24,748 nt of DNA from an uncultured Candidatus Neoarthromitus sp. (GTDB taxonomy: Bacteria > Bacillota > Clostridia > Clostridiales > Clostridiaceae), in the NCBI GenBank assembly GCA_937890765.1, contig CALADQ010000014.1, forward strand, positions 1-24,748. Reading direction: 5' to 3'. How positions within the stretch are numbered: the stretch's first letter is position 1; each line of letters starts with the position of its first letter. Positions 14,231-22,176 of this stretch are shown here, in pieces. A program made the position numbers and the translations under genes. The notes below the pieces were generated by a model. That model did not search any database. It was given only the letters and a program-made list of their open reading frames with translations, and was not told the DNA's origin.

Positions 14231-15187
14231 TTGAGCATTAAAAGAGTTTTTTCAAATCTAAATAATTTTCAAAACAAAATTTTAAGTTTGCATTCAGAAA
14301 ATGAATACATCAAAAACAAATTTATAACTTCCCTATCTCAAAAAATTTATTTCATGAAAATTTTTTCCATCTACTCCCACAACACTTTACGATCAAAATT
14401 TTTAAAAGAAATTTTAATTCCTGAGCTGAACATTTTAATAACCACAAACGAAAATACTAGCGATTTAATTTTGGATTTAGACGTTGTAATTAACAAAAAT
14501 ATAAATTTAAAATTTCCAAAAGGCGAATTTGATTTACTTGAGAGGGAATTTTCATTATGCAAAAAAATTTTTCAAGAAGAATTCTTAAACCTTTGCTCCA
14601 TAAATCAACAAAACCTAAATGAAAATATTTTTGAGGATTTTAAAAAACATTTTTTAAACAAAATTTTTAAAAATACTCCTGAAAAACATAATTTCACTAA
14701 GGAAGAATTTTTAATTTCTTCAATAACCTTAGAACCATTTAAAAGTTTTTCAAATCAAACATTAACAAACGAAAATAATGTTTTCGTTCTAAATGACAAA
14801 TTTAATTTGTTTAAAGGAAAACTTTTAAACGAAATAATTAAACAGTGTGAAAATTTAAATATTTCAGTGGAGATTTACAAAAATCCTTTTGACGAAAATA
14901 TAATTGACCATTTGAAAATTCCATCTTTAAGTTTGTTTATTTTATCTAGGGATTATTTATTTAAGGAAAATTGCCCTGGAATACAAATAAGCGAAAATAA
15001 TTTTTTAAATAACTCACCTTTAAATTTGGAATTAAAAAATTTAAATTCAATAATTAAAAATTTAAAACTTAAAGGGGCCTACATTGAAAATAAATTTTTA
15101 AACATCGAAAGCCAAATACAAAATAATATAAATCAAAATAAATTTGAAAAATTATTGGATTATACAATAAAAAATGTAATACGATAA
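14231..15187 (+). CDS. Decayed two-half P-loop protein (PRK06851-like), both Walker A motifs lost
   Basis: The protein has 318 residues, with a TTG start 10 bases after GGAG. I read it as a degenerate relative of the clostridial two-half ATPase family known as PRK06851. The second half keeps the order SSITLEPFKSF, then NVFVLND, LLNEIIKQC, NISVEIYKNPFDEN, DHLKIPSLSLFIL. This parallels the family's ITPEGF, ILKG-P-loop, LLKKIAEE, VEVYHCPFDP, LxIPELSLAII. Where the family has GTGKST, this protein has NLFKGK. The first half keeps ILIPELNILI and VVINKNINL, but has no P-loop. Nucleotide hydrolysis is therefore unlikely. The length is below the family's usual ~360. The gene is otherwise intact and well expressed in signals, so it may be structural or regulatory. 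No relation to its neighbours is visible. Confidence 0.5.
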   Translation: MSIKRVFSNLNNFQNKILSLHSENEYIKNKFITSLSQKIYFMKIFSIYSHNTLRSKFLKEILIPELNILITTNENTSDLILDLDVVINKNINLKFPKGEFDLLEREFSLCKKIFQEEFLNLCSINQQNLNENIFEDFKKHFLNKIFKNTPEKHNFTKEEFLISSITLEPFKSFSNQTLTNENNVFVLNDKFNLFKGKLLNEIIKQCENLNISVEIYKNPFDENIIDHLKIPSLSLFILSRDYLFKENCPGIQISENNFLNNSPLNLELKNLNSIIKNLKLKGAYIENKFLNIESQIQNNINQNKFEKLLDYTIKNVIR

Positions 15188-15207
15188 ACGTATTACATTT
15201 TTGTTTT
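15170..15207. terminator. Bidirectional terminator between the decayed ATPase gene and helD
   Basis: A 14-bp perfect stem AAAAATGTAATACG (15170-15183) / 15189-15202 has a 5-base loop and is followed by GTTTTT. It overlaps the stop codons of both convergent genes (15185-15187 and 15193-15195). Confidence 0.93.
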
Positions 15208-17262
15208 TATGTGAAAAACTTCGTGCATTGCTCTAGTTAACATTATGTACAAAATATTATTTTCTAAATCGTTATCTATAACTATAACCGAATCAAATTC
15301 GAGCCCCTTTGAAAAATAACAAGTAGTTAAGAACACTCCCTTATGGTTGTACAAAACATCTTCACTATCTATTATTTTCACATAACAATTTCCTTTTATA
15401 ACTTCATGGATTTTCATTAAATCATTTTTATCTTTAACAAGAATTCCTATATTTGAATTTCCATTTAAATTAAATTCATTTATTTTATTTAAAATAATTT
15501 CTCTTATATTTTGAAAATCGCATTCCACAAAATCAATTTCATTTCCTTCTCTAATCCAATTAATTTCAAAATCATCTTTCAAATATTTTTTTGAATACTC
15601 AATAATATTTTTTGTAGACCTGTATGAATCCTTCATATTTATTTGAGTTTTATTTTGAAAAATATTCGTTGACTCTAAAAAATTTTCACAAAATGAAACC
15701 ATACTTTGATTTAAATCTCCAACAATAATGTAAGAAATCGATTTAGTATACATTTTCAAAACTTCATAGAACATATACGAAAAATCTTGCGCCTCATCTA
15801 ATACGACCAATTTAAAATCCATAACCCTCTTAAAGTTGAAACACTTTAAATAAATATACTTTATTAAAATCAAATCTCCGAAATCTAAAAAATTCAAATC
15901 CTTGAAGAAATTTTCTTCATAAAATTCTCTGTACAATTCATAAGGAGAACCGAGCTTTAAATAATGCAAAGAACTTTTAAGTTCGGAACACTCCGAAATT
16001 ATTTCATAAATCTCATTTCTCTTTAACATGTCATAATGATTTATCATGTCTTGATCAAAATCCATTTCACTGTATTTTTTCACAACATCATAAACCAATT
16101 TATTTCTCACCTTATTTATTTTGTGAAAAATCTTTTTTCTAAGAAGTTCAACTCTAACTTGCAAAACTCTAGATTTAAAAGTTTCATAAAATAATTTGTT
16201 AATTTCATCGCAAGTTATAATAACTTCATCTCTAAAATAAATATCACTGCCTAAATTTATATTTTCTTCAACGTAATTTATAAATAAATCGATTTTATTT
16301 TTAATTTCAAGACTTCCCTTAAGCTTAAATTCCTCCAAATAATTTTCGTCATTAAAAATGTGCTCCATGTGAGAAACATAAGAATCAAAATTCACATCTT
16401 CAATTCCCAAATGTATAAAATCTTCACTTGTCATATTTAAAATTCCCTCATACTCACCAAGGGAAGGAAGAACTGAAGAAATATATTCCATAAAAATTTT
16501 ATTCGGGGAAATTATGAGAACCCTATTTAAAAAATAATCTCTAAAGTTATAAAGAAGATACGCAGTTCTGTGAAGTGCCACTGAAGTTTTTCCACTTCCC
16601 GCAACTCCATTTATTACAACACAATTATTTTTATCCATTCTTATAATTTTATCTTGATTATTTTGAATAGTTTGAACTATATTTTTCAATTTGCTGGAAG
16701 CTTTAAGTGAAAGCATCTCTTTTAAAAACTCATCTTTAATATCAATTTCAGAATCAAACATGGAAATTATTTTATCTTCTTTAATTAAAAATTGTTTTCT
16801 CTCCTCTAACAAAACATTAATTTTTTCGTGAGAAGGAAGAACGTAAAATAAATTTCCCAATTTCCCTTGATAAAATAGAGAAGCAATAGGAGCCCTCCAA
16901 TCAACTATAAGAGGAGTTTCTCCTCCAATATCAAATCCATAAACACCTATGTAAAAACTTTCGCTCTCTTCATCTTCAGAAATTTTTATTTTCCCAAAAT
17001 ACGCACTGCTCTTCAAACTTAAAAGCTCTTTAATTCTTTTTTCAACCACATTAAAGATTTGCTCATTTTTGTGATTTTCATGATCAAAATATTCAATTAC
17101 CTTATCATCATCGTCTCTATATTCCTCTATAAATTTTCTCCTATAATCAACAATAACATCTGATATCTCTCTTCTTCTTTCAATATAAACGTTAATTTCA
17201 TTATTCAAAAAGGACAAAACCTTAGATAAATATTCCATTTCTTTTAAATATTCGCTATCCAA
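15193..17262 (-). CDS. helD: HelD-type superfamily 1 helicase (RNA polymerase recycling)
   Basis: The protein has about 690 residues. The N-terminal coiled-coil/acidic arm (about 10-60, with DDDDK) is followed by a HelD-specific region (YGFDIGGETPLIVDWRAP). The helicase motifs, numbered from the GTG at 17271, are Walker A GVAGSGKTS (K228), Walker B DEAQD (492-496), VGDLNQSM, DSYRST, KGLEFDSVIV and a final YIMLTRAMHEV. HelD proteins bind RNA polymerase and clear stalled complexes; this is known for the Bacillus family and inferred here. The TTG at 17262 has a GGGGTGA site just upstream and is preferred; the GTG at 17271 overlaps that site. A long hairpin lies between it and lepB. Confidence 0.9.
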   Translation of the reverse strand: MDSEYLKEMEYLSKVLSFLNNEINVYIERRREISDVIVDYRRKFIEEYRDDDDKVIEYFDHENHKNEQIFNVVEKRIKELLSLKSSAYFGKIKISEDEESESFYIGVYGFDIGGETPLIVDWRAPIASLFYQGKLGNLFYVLPSHEKINVLLEERKQFLIKEDKIISMFDSEIDIKDEFLKEMLSLKASSKLKNIVQTIQNNQDKIIRMDKNNCVVINGVAGSGKTSVALHRTAYLLYNFRDYFLNRVLIISPNKIFMEYISSVLPSLGEYEGILNMTSEDFIHLGIEDVNFDSYVSHMEHIFNDENYLEEFKLKGSLEIKNKIDLFINYVEENINLGSDIYFRDEVIITCDEINKLFYETFKSRVLQVRVELLRKKIFHKINKVRNKLVYDVVKKYSEMDFDQDMINHYDMLKRNEIYEIISECSELKSSLHYLKLGSPYELYREFYEENFFKDLNFLDFGDLILIKYIYLKCFNFKRVMDFKLVVLDEAQDFSYMFYEVLKMYTKSISYIIVGDLNQSMVSFCENFLESTNIFQNKTQINMKDSYRSTKNIIEYSKKYLKDDFEINWIREGNEIDFVECDFQNIREIILNKINEFNLNGNSNIGILVKDKNDLMKIHEVIKGNCYVKIIDSEDVLYNHKGVFLTTCYFSKGLEFDSVIVIDNDLENNILYIMLTRAMHEVFHIKTKM

Positions 17263-17280
17263 AAAACTCACCCCAAAAGT

Positions 17281-17333
17281 AAAGTCATTCTTTAATTATA
17301 CCCCCAAGGAATATTTTTTTAAAGAATGACTTT
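17281..17333 (-). repeat. 14-bp inverted repeat between lepB and helD, with a TATAAT in the loop
   Basis: AAAGTCATTCTTTA (17281-17294) is the exact reverse complement of 17320-17333; the spacer is 25 bases. It begins 8 bases after the lepB stop. On the minus strand the far arm is followed only by ACTTTTGGGG, so it is a weak terminator. The loop contains a minus-strand TATAAT about 25-35 bases before the helD start. Confidence 0.65.
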
Positions 17334-17340
17334 ATTAAAA

Positions 17341-18048
17341 CTATTTTAAAAATCTGATTCTATTAAACGGATATATTATAACTCTTGCTTCTCCTCGTAT
17401 ATTTTTAAATTCTATATAAGGATCATTCCAATACCTACTATCTAAAGAATTAGCTCTATTATCTCCTAAAAAGAAATACTCATCATCTGGAACCTTAAAT
17501 TCCAAATCAAAGATAGCCGTTTCATCTTTTTGGACAACATAATCTTCTTGGAGAACTTCACCATTTACTAGAACTTCTCCTGATGCTTTAACAATAATTT
17601 CATCTCCAGGCAATCCTATTACTCTTTTTATTAAAAGTTCATTAAACTCATCAGAGAAAAACACTAAAACATCTCCACGTTTTATGGAATCCCTATTATA
17701 CATTTTTGTAACAAAAAGTTGATCTCTTACTTTCAAAGTTGGGTACATAGATTCAGATGGTATATAAACTTTAAATATTAAAAATTTATTTATTAAAAAC
17801 GAAATAAGAAGTGCAGCAACTATAGTTATCGCCCATTCTAATAAATTAGATATAAACGTACCTTTTTTTCGTCCACTTCTTCTTTCCCTTTTGCTCTCTT
17901 TCAACCGCCTTGAAGGAGAAGTCTCAACAATTGTTTCTTCATCATCTTCTAAGAGGTATGAATATTCATCCGAATAGTTTTCATCATAAAACTCTTCTTC
18001 ATCGAACACTTCCTCTTTATCTTCACGGTCGTCTTTGTAGTTATCCAT
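17341..18048 (-). CDS. lepB: Signal peptidase I with acidic N-terminal tail
   Basis: This is a type I signal peptidase that cuts signal peptides outside the membrane. The ATG at 18048 gives 235 residues; the in-frame TTG at 18054 is very close to the AAAGGT site. A highly acidic cytoplasmic tail (about 1-45) is followed by a Lys/Arg-rich stretch (48-63) and one membrane segment (about 68-90). The catalytic Ser is S100 in YIPSESMYPTL, and the general base is K141 in LLIKRVIGLPGDE. The box GDNRANSLDSRYW is intact. The tail of about 60 residues before the membrane segment is longer than in SipS-type enzymes. It is 75 bases downstream of a gene for another acidic protein. A perfect TATAAT lies about 20-25 bases upstream. 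Confidence 0.95.
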   Translation of the reverse strand: MDNYKDDREDKEEVFDEEEFYDENYSDEYSYLLEDDEETIVETSPSRRLKESKRERRSGRKKGTFISNLLEWAITIVAALLISFLINKFLIFKVYIPSESMYPTLKVRDQLFVTKMYNRDSIKRGDVLVFFSDEFNELLIKRVIGLPGDEIIVKASGEVLVNGEVLQEDYVVQKDETAIFDLEFKVPDDEYFFLGDNRANSLDSRYWNDPYIEFKNIRGEARVIIYPFNRIRFLK

Positions 18049-18122
18049 ATACAAACATACCTTTCAATTATAACGTTAAACATATTATATTAAATAATTA
18101 TTAAAAATAAAATACATTTTAT

Positions 18123-19619
18123 TTAATTAACTATGTTTTTATTACGTTCTTTATTTGCCAAATCCTTTTTTATAGAATCTATATCTAGCTCATTTGTATC
18201 TAAATTAGTTGGCTTTTCTCCATTTTCTTCATAAATTTCTTCCAATAAATTTTGTAAAGAAAACTTATCTTCCTTAGTGTCAGACTTAGAAGAAGGTTTT
18301 TTTTCTTTGGAATTATAACGTGGTTTAGATTTTCTATTGAGAGTTTCAAATTCAACTTTAATAGAAGAATTTATTTTGTTTAAATCCATATTAATAGCAT
18401 TTAAAATTTCTTGAGAATCTATATGATGCTCTTCAAATTTCTTAAACTGTTCAATTCGCTCATCAATAGTTTCAAAAAATAATTTTTCTTGAAGCTCCTT
18501 CTGCTCTTGTTTTTTCTTTCGCTTGTTCTTAATAACTTCCCTTATGCTTACCTTTTTACTTATTCCTTGATTTAAATTATACTCTGACATCATTCCTTCT
18601 TCTATGACTTGCTCATTTAAAAGGTCAAAGTTTTCAATTTCCTCAACTTCAAAAGCATCAAAAGGTGAAAAAGAATCATCATCTTCCTCCTCTTCTTTTT
18701 TGCTTTCAACAACCACTTTAGGAATATCAGCTCCATCTTCAAAAGGAGATTTTAAAATAACCTCATCGCTCGGCATGTTTGAAATATAATCTTCAAAATC
18801 AATTATCATTTTGAATTTATCTAATTCGTTTACAGGCTTCGCATCTTCAGATTTTTCAGAATCTCTAGATTGCATATTCTCACTTTTTTCAGAATCTTTT
18901 TCATAATCTTCAAAAGAGGAAAAATTATAGTTATCAATGGAAAAATCTTTTACGGAAGTATCTTCTTTACTCTCCTTAACTTCTCCAAAAGAACTTTGTG
19001 AATTAAATTTTTCATTTATTTTGCTTAATAAATCTTCATCACTAATATTTTCTTGATCACCTAAAGAAGCTTCTTTACGTGAATCACAATTAAATTCATT
19101 TTCTTCAACAACAACATTGTTTAAATTATTATTTTCATCTAACAACAAACTATTTTCCAATTCTAAATTTACATTTTCTTGCTCTAATGTTTCAGAAGAA
19201 TTTTTAATAATGCTTTCTCTATCTTTTAAAATCTTTTCATAGTTCTTTCTCAACTTAAATTTCTGTTTATCTAAATTTTTCCTATTTACTTTAATAGGTT
19301 GAGAAGATTCTTCACTTAAATCATCTACAGGTTTAGGACTTTTAAAAGTATCAGAACCATTTAAAACATCGACAGACTTTCTGTAATCTAAAAAATCATA
19401 TTTAATAGAATCATCAACTTTATAATTGCTCGAACTTAAATTTCCGTCGGTGAAAACTTTTCCACTTCTTTTATCAATCATAACTCCTGTTTTTTTATTT
19501 CCAACAATCCCCGTTGTTTTATCCTCTACAAAATATGTATTATCTTTATCTAAGAAATCTAATAACTCATCAACGTTAACTTCTTCTTTATTAACACCTT
19601 CATGAAATTTTTTATCCAT
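18123..19619 (-). CDS. Large acidic, mostly disordered protein of unknown function
   Basis: The protein has 498 residues, no signal peptide and no membrane segment. The N-terminus (about 25-60) has three back-to-back short units of the type (D/N)K(T/K/R)(T/S)G: DKTTGIVG, NKKTGVMI and DKRSGKVF. Residues about 60-340 are rich in Asp, Glu, Ser and Asn with no obvious fold. Residues about 350-430 are a basic, then helical, coiled-coil-like region (KNKRKKKQEQKELQEKLF). The C-terminus is polar. I do not recognise a family. The ATG has only a close AAAGG. It lies upstream of lepB on the same strand with a 74-base gap and could be co-transcribed. Low sequence complexity makes homology searching hard. 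Confidence 0.75.
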   Translation of the reverse strand: MDKKFHEGVNKEEVNVDELLDFLDKDNTYFVEDKTTGIVGNKKTGVMIDKRSGKVFTDGNLSSSNYKVDDSIKYDFLDYRKSVDVLNGSDTFKSPKPVDDLSEESSQPIKVNRKNLDKQKFKLRKNYEKILKDRESIIKNSSETLEQENVNLELENSLLLDENNNLNNVVVEENEFNCDSRKEASLGDQENISDEDLLSKINEKFNSQSSFGEVKESKEDTSVKDFSIDNYNFSSFEDYEKDSEKSENMQSRDSEKSEDAKPVNELDKFKMIIDFEDYISNMPSDEVILKSPFEDGADIPKVVVESKKEEEEDDDSFSPFDAFEVEEIENFDLLNEQVIEEGMMSEYNLNQGISKKVSIREVIKNKRKKKQEQKELQEKLFFETIDERIEQFKKFEEHHIDSQEILNAINMDLNKINSSIKVEFETLNRKSKPRYNSKEKKPSSKSDTKEDKFSLQNLLEEIYEENGEKPTNLDTNELDIDSIKKDLANKERNKNIVN

Positions 19620-19741
19620 AACCTTTACTTCTACCTTTCAAAAATTATTAACTTAAATCAAACTCATGAACTTAAATTTATTATTACCTTAATTAAAATT
19701 TTTACAATTAGAAAATTTTTCATAACAAAATTATTTTAAAC

Positions 19742-19769
19742 AAAAAGATACCTTAATAAGGTATCTTTT
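19742..19769 (-). terminator. Terminator of the PTS-rpiR-patB-ridA operon
   Basis: AAAAGATACCTT (19743-19754) pairs with 19758-19769 over a 3-base loop (12-bp stem). On the minus strand TTTTTGTTT follows. It lies 32 bases after the ridA stop. The rest of 19620-19800 shows no gene. Confidence 0.9.
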
Positions 19770-19800
19770 ACAATAATTTAATTATAAAATCCATTTTAAT

Positions 19801-20181
19801 TTATTTCAACAAAGCAATTAACTCTATTTCAACAACTGCATCCATAGGTAACTTTCCTACTTGAACACAACTTCTAGCTGGTGGATTCTCAGAAAAATAT
19901 TCTGAATAAACCTCATTCATATATTTAAAATCATCTAAGTTTTTTAAAAAAACTGTTGTTTTAACTACATCTGATATTGAACTTCCACAATCTTTTAAAA
20001 TTGCTTCAGCATTTTTTAAACTCATTTTTGTAGCCTCTTTAATAGAAGTTTTTAATTCTCCCGTAACAGGATCAACTGGAAGTTGACCAGAAATAAAAAC
20101 AAAATTTCCAACTTTATTGGCATGAGCATAAGGTCCTATTGGAGTAGGTGCATTTTCAGAATTAATAATTTCTCTCTTCAT
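19801..20181 (-). CDS. ridA: RidA family enamine/imine deaminase
   Basis: The protein has 126 residues, the standard length. Landmarks of the RidA subgroup are present: GPYAHANKVGNFVFISGQLP, the active-site Arg R103 in NPPARSCVQVGKLP, and a terminal EIELIALLK. RidA hydrolyses reactive enamines such as 2-aminoacrylate to keto acid and ammonia in the cytoplasm. It starts 1-2 bases after the patB stop, with its GGAG site inside patB, so translation is likely coupled. The preceding gene is a C-S lyase that makes 2-aminoacrylate, which explains the pairing. This is the last gene of the operon; the terminator follows. Confidence 0.95.
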   Translation of the reverse strand: MKREIINSENAPTPIGPYAHANKVGNFVFISGQLPVDPVTGELKTSIKEATKMSLKNAEAILKDCGSSISDVVKTTVFLKNLDDFKYMNEVYSEYFSENPPARSCVQVGKLPMDAVVEIELIALLK

Positions 20182-20182
20182 T

Positions 20183-21382
20183 TTAATAAATCTCCTTTTC
20201 TTTAACGTATTGTTTGTAAAAATCTAAAAATAATTTTATACCTTCTCTTAATAACTTCTTGCTAGTTGCAACATTTATCCTTAAAAAATTTTTGTAATTA
20301 GTAATGAATCTACTTCCCGATTCTAAAAAAACATTTTTATGTTTTGCCAATTTAAAAATGAAATCATCAATATCTTCTACTAAATTTAATTTTACCCATA
20401 AAAGATAACCTGCATCTGGTGAAACAATAGAAATACTTGGTACTTCAGAAATAATATCCACAGCAAGTTTAATATTTTCTCTAATGCAAATTCTAAGGTC
20501 ATTAACCCAATTGTACCCATCTCTATAAAAAATAGTTAAACATTCAACACTAAATCTATTAACATGAAGTTTCTTTTCATTTAAACTTCTATCAATTTCA
20601 TTTCTCATAAAATCATTTTTGCAAACCAAAAAAGAAATATTTAATCCAGCAACATTAAAAGTTTTATTAGGAGAGGATACGACAATTATTTTATCGTAAA
20701 CATCAAAATAATTTGATAACGAAACAAATTTATTTTCACCTATTAAAATATCTCCGTGAACTTCATCACTTATTATTAAAACATTATTACGTTTACATAA
20801 GTTGATTAAATGTTCTAATTCTTGTTTGCTCCAACACCTTCCTGAAGGATTGTGAGGATTACAAAATATAATTCCCTTAACATTATTTTTAACAATGTTA
20901 TTTTCTAAATTTTTAAAATCTATAAAATATCTACAATCTTCAAGCAATAAATTTTCACAAACAAGCTTCATTTCATTATTTAATATAACATCTCTAAACG
21001 GAGAATAAACAGGTGTAAAAACTAAAACCCCATCTCCCCTAGTTAAAATTTTATTTATAGCAACTCCTATTAAAGAAATTACACCTATAGATGGAAGTAT
21101 CCATCTTCTATCTATCAAACAACTGTAATTATTTTTATACCAATTTATTATACTTTCAAATGTTTCATTTCTAACATCAAAATATCCCAAATCAAAATTA
21201 AATTCAACCAAATTCAAAATCGATTTTAATAAATCTTCAGGAATTCTAAAATCCATATCAGCAATAAACATAGGATAAAAATTTTTTTCAGTATTTACTC
21301 CAAATCTTTCACTTATGTATTTAGAGTTCCATTTCTTACTACCATTTTCATTCCTTTCTAATAATTTTTCAAAATCGTACAT
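20183..21382 (-). CDS. patB: PatB/MalY-type cystathionine beta-lyase (C-S lyase)
   Basis: The protein has 399 residues and is a PLP enzyme of aminotransferase fold class I, cytoplasmic. The PLP lysine is K240 in SSPNKTFNVAGL; D206 (ISDEVHGD) and N175 (CNPHNPSG) hold the cofactor. The N-terminus has the MalY/PatB hallmarks KWNSKY and MFIADMDFRIPE. The family cleaves C-S bonds of cystathionine or other Cys conjugates, giving thiol, pyruvate and ammonia. In Escherichia coli MalY is paired with a PTS permease (MalX) in the same way as here. It lies 36 bases after rpiR. The start is ATG with GGTGG 6 bases upstream. The real substrate is unknown. Confidence 0.9.
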   Translation of the reverse strand: MYDFEKLLERNENGSKKWNSKYISERFGVNTEKNFYPMFIADMDFRIPEDLLKSILNLVEFNFDLGYFDVRNETFESIINWYKNNYSCLIDRRWILPSIGVISLIGVAINKILTRGDGVLVFTPVYSPFRDVILNNEMKLVCENLLLEDCRYFIDFKNLENNIVKNNVKGIIFCNPHNPSGRCWSKQELEHLINLCKRNNVLIISDEVHGDILIGENKFVSLSNYFDVYDKIIVVSSPNKTFNVAGLNISFLVCKNDFMRNEIDRSLNEKKLHVNRFSVECLTIFYRDGYNWVNDLRICIRENIKLAVDIISEVPSISIVSPDAGYLLWVKLNLVEDIDDFIFKLAKHKNVFLESGSRFITNYKNFLRINVATSKKLLREGIKLFLDFYKQYVKEKEIY

Positions 21383-21417
21383 GGCAAACCACCACCATTA
21401 AATTATTGATTAATTTT

Positions 21418-22158
21418 TCATATTTTTCTTTCCACAAATTTCTTCAATATATAATCCATTGCAATATGAAAATTAAGCCTGCTATCTATATTACAATCTA
21501 AATCCTTAGTATACGAGGTATACACAATATAATTACAAAGTTTTTCGAAAGTTGAATTTCTTGATTCAGTAATCAAAACAACATTAACACCTCTTATATT
21601 TACTTCAACTAGAACTTCTAAAAGTTCAGGAGTTTCCCCGCTTCTTAAGAGTATAAAAACTAAATCTTCATTTTTATCTAAAATCTTACTCGATAATCTC
21701 ATATATCTAGAATCATAATATTGCTCTGCTCTTATTCCTAAAAGATTTAATTTTATTCTAAAAATTTTGCATAAATAATTACTCATTCCCATTCCATACA
21801 AAACAATTTTTTTGCAATTGAGCATTTTATTTATAATTCCATCTAAATCACATTGATTTATTAAATTGTAAGTGTCAACTATACCCGCAATGAAACTATC
21901 ATCACCACAAACTAAAGAATCTTCATCTAAATATTTTTGAAAATAATCATCTTTGAATTGTACGAAACTTTTATATTTTAATTTTTTCGATAATCTGTGA
22001 ACACTCGTTGTGCTTATAGAAAATTTATTGGATATATTTTCTATGGTAAACTTTCCATATTCAAAATTATTTCTATTTTCCAAAAGCAATTTTAATAAAT
22101 CTTTTTCAAGTTTAGTAAGATACTTAGTATTCTCAGATATTTTTCTGTGTAGTCTCAT
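21418..22158 (-). CDS. RpiR/MurR family transcriptional regulator
   Basis: The protein has 246 residues. The N-terminal RpiR helix-turn-helix domain (about 1-77) contains FTIENISNKFSISTTSVHRLSKKL. The C-terminal SIS sugar-phosphate-binding domain (about 95-235) shows KKIVLYGMGMSNYLCKIF and VFILLRSGETPELLEVL. SIS-domain regulators sense phospho-sugars. It sits between the PTS permease (18 bases downstream of its stop) and patB, so control of this operon is the obvious guess. GGAGG lies just before the ATG. The usual Ser-Gly/Ser-Thr of the SIS phosphate loop is RSGET. Confidence 0.93.
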   Translation of the reverse strand: MRLHRKISENTKYLTKLEKDLLKLLLENRNNFEYGKFTIENISNKFSISTTSVHRLSKKLKYKSFVQFKDDYFQKYLDEDSLVCGDDSFIAGIVDTYNLINQCDLDGIINKMLNCKKIVLYGMGMSNYLCKIFRIKLNLLGIRAEQYYDSRYMRLSSKILDKNEDLVFILLRSGETPELLEVLVEVNIRGVNVVLITESRNSTFEKLCNYIVYTSYTKDLDCNIDSRLNFHIAMDYILKKFVERKI

Positions 22159-22176
22159 TACTCCTCCAAAATTTTA

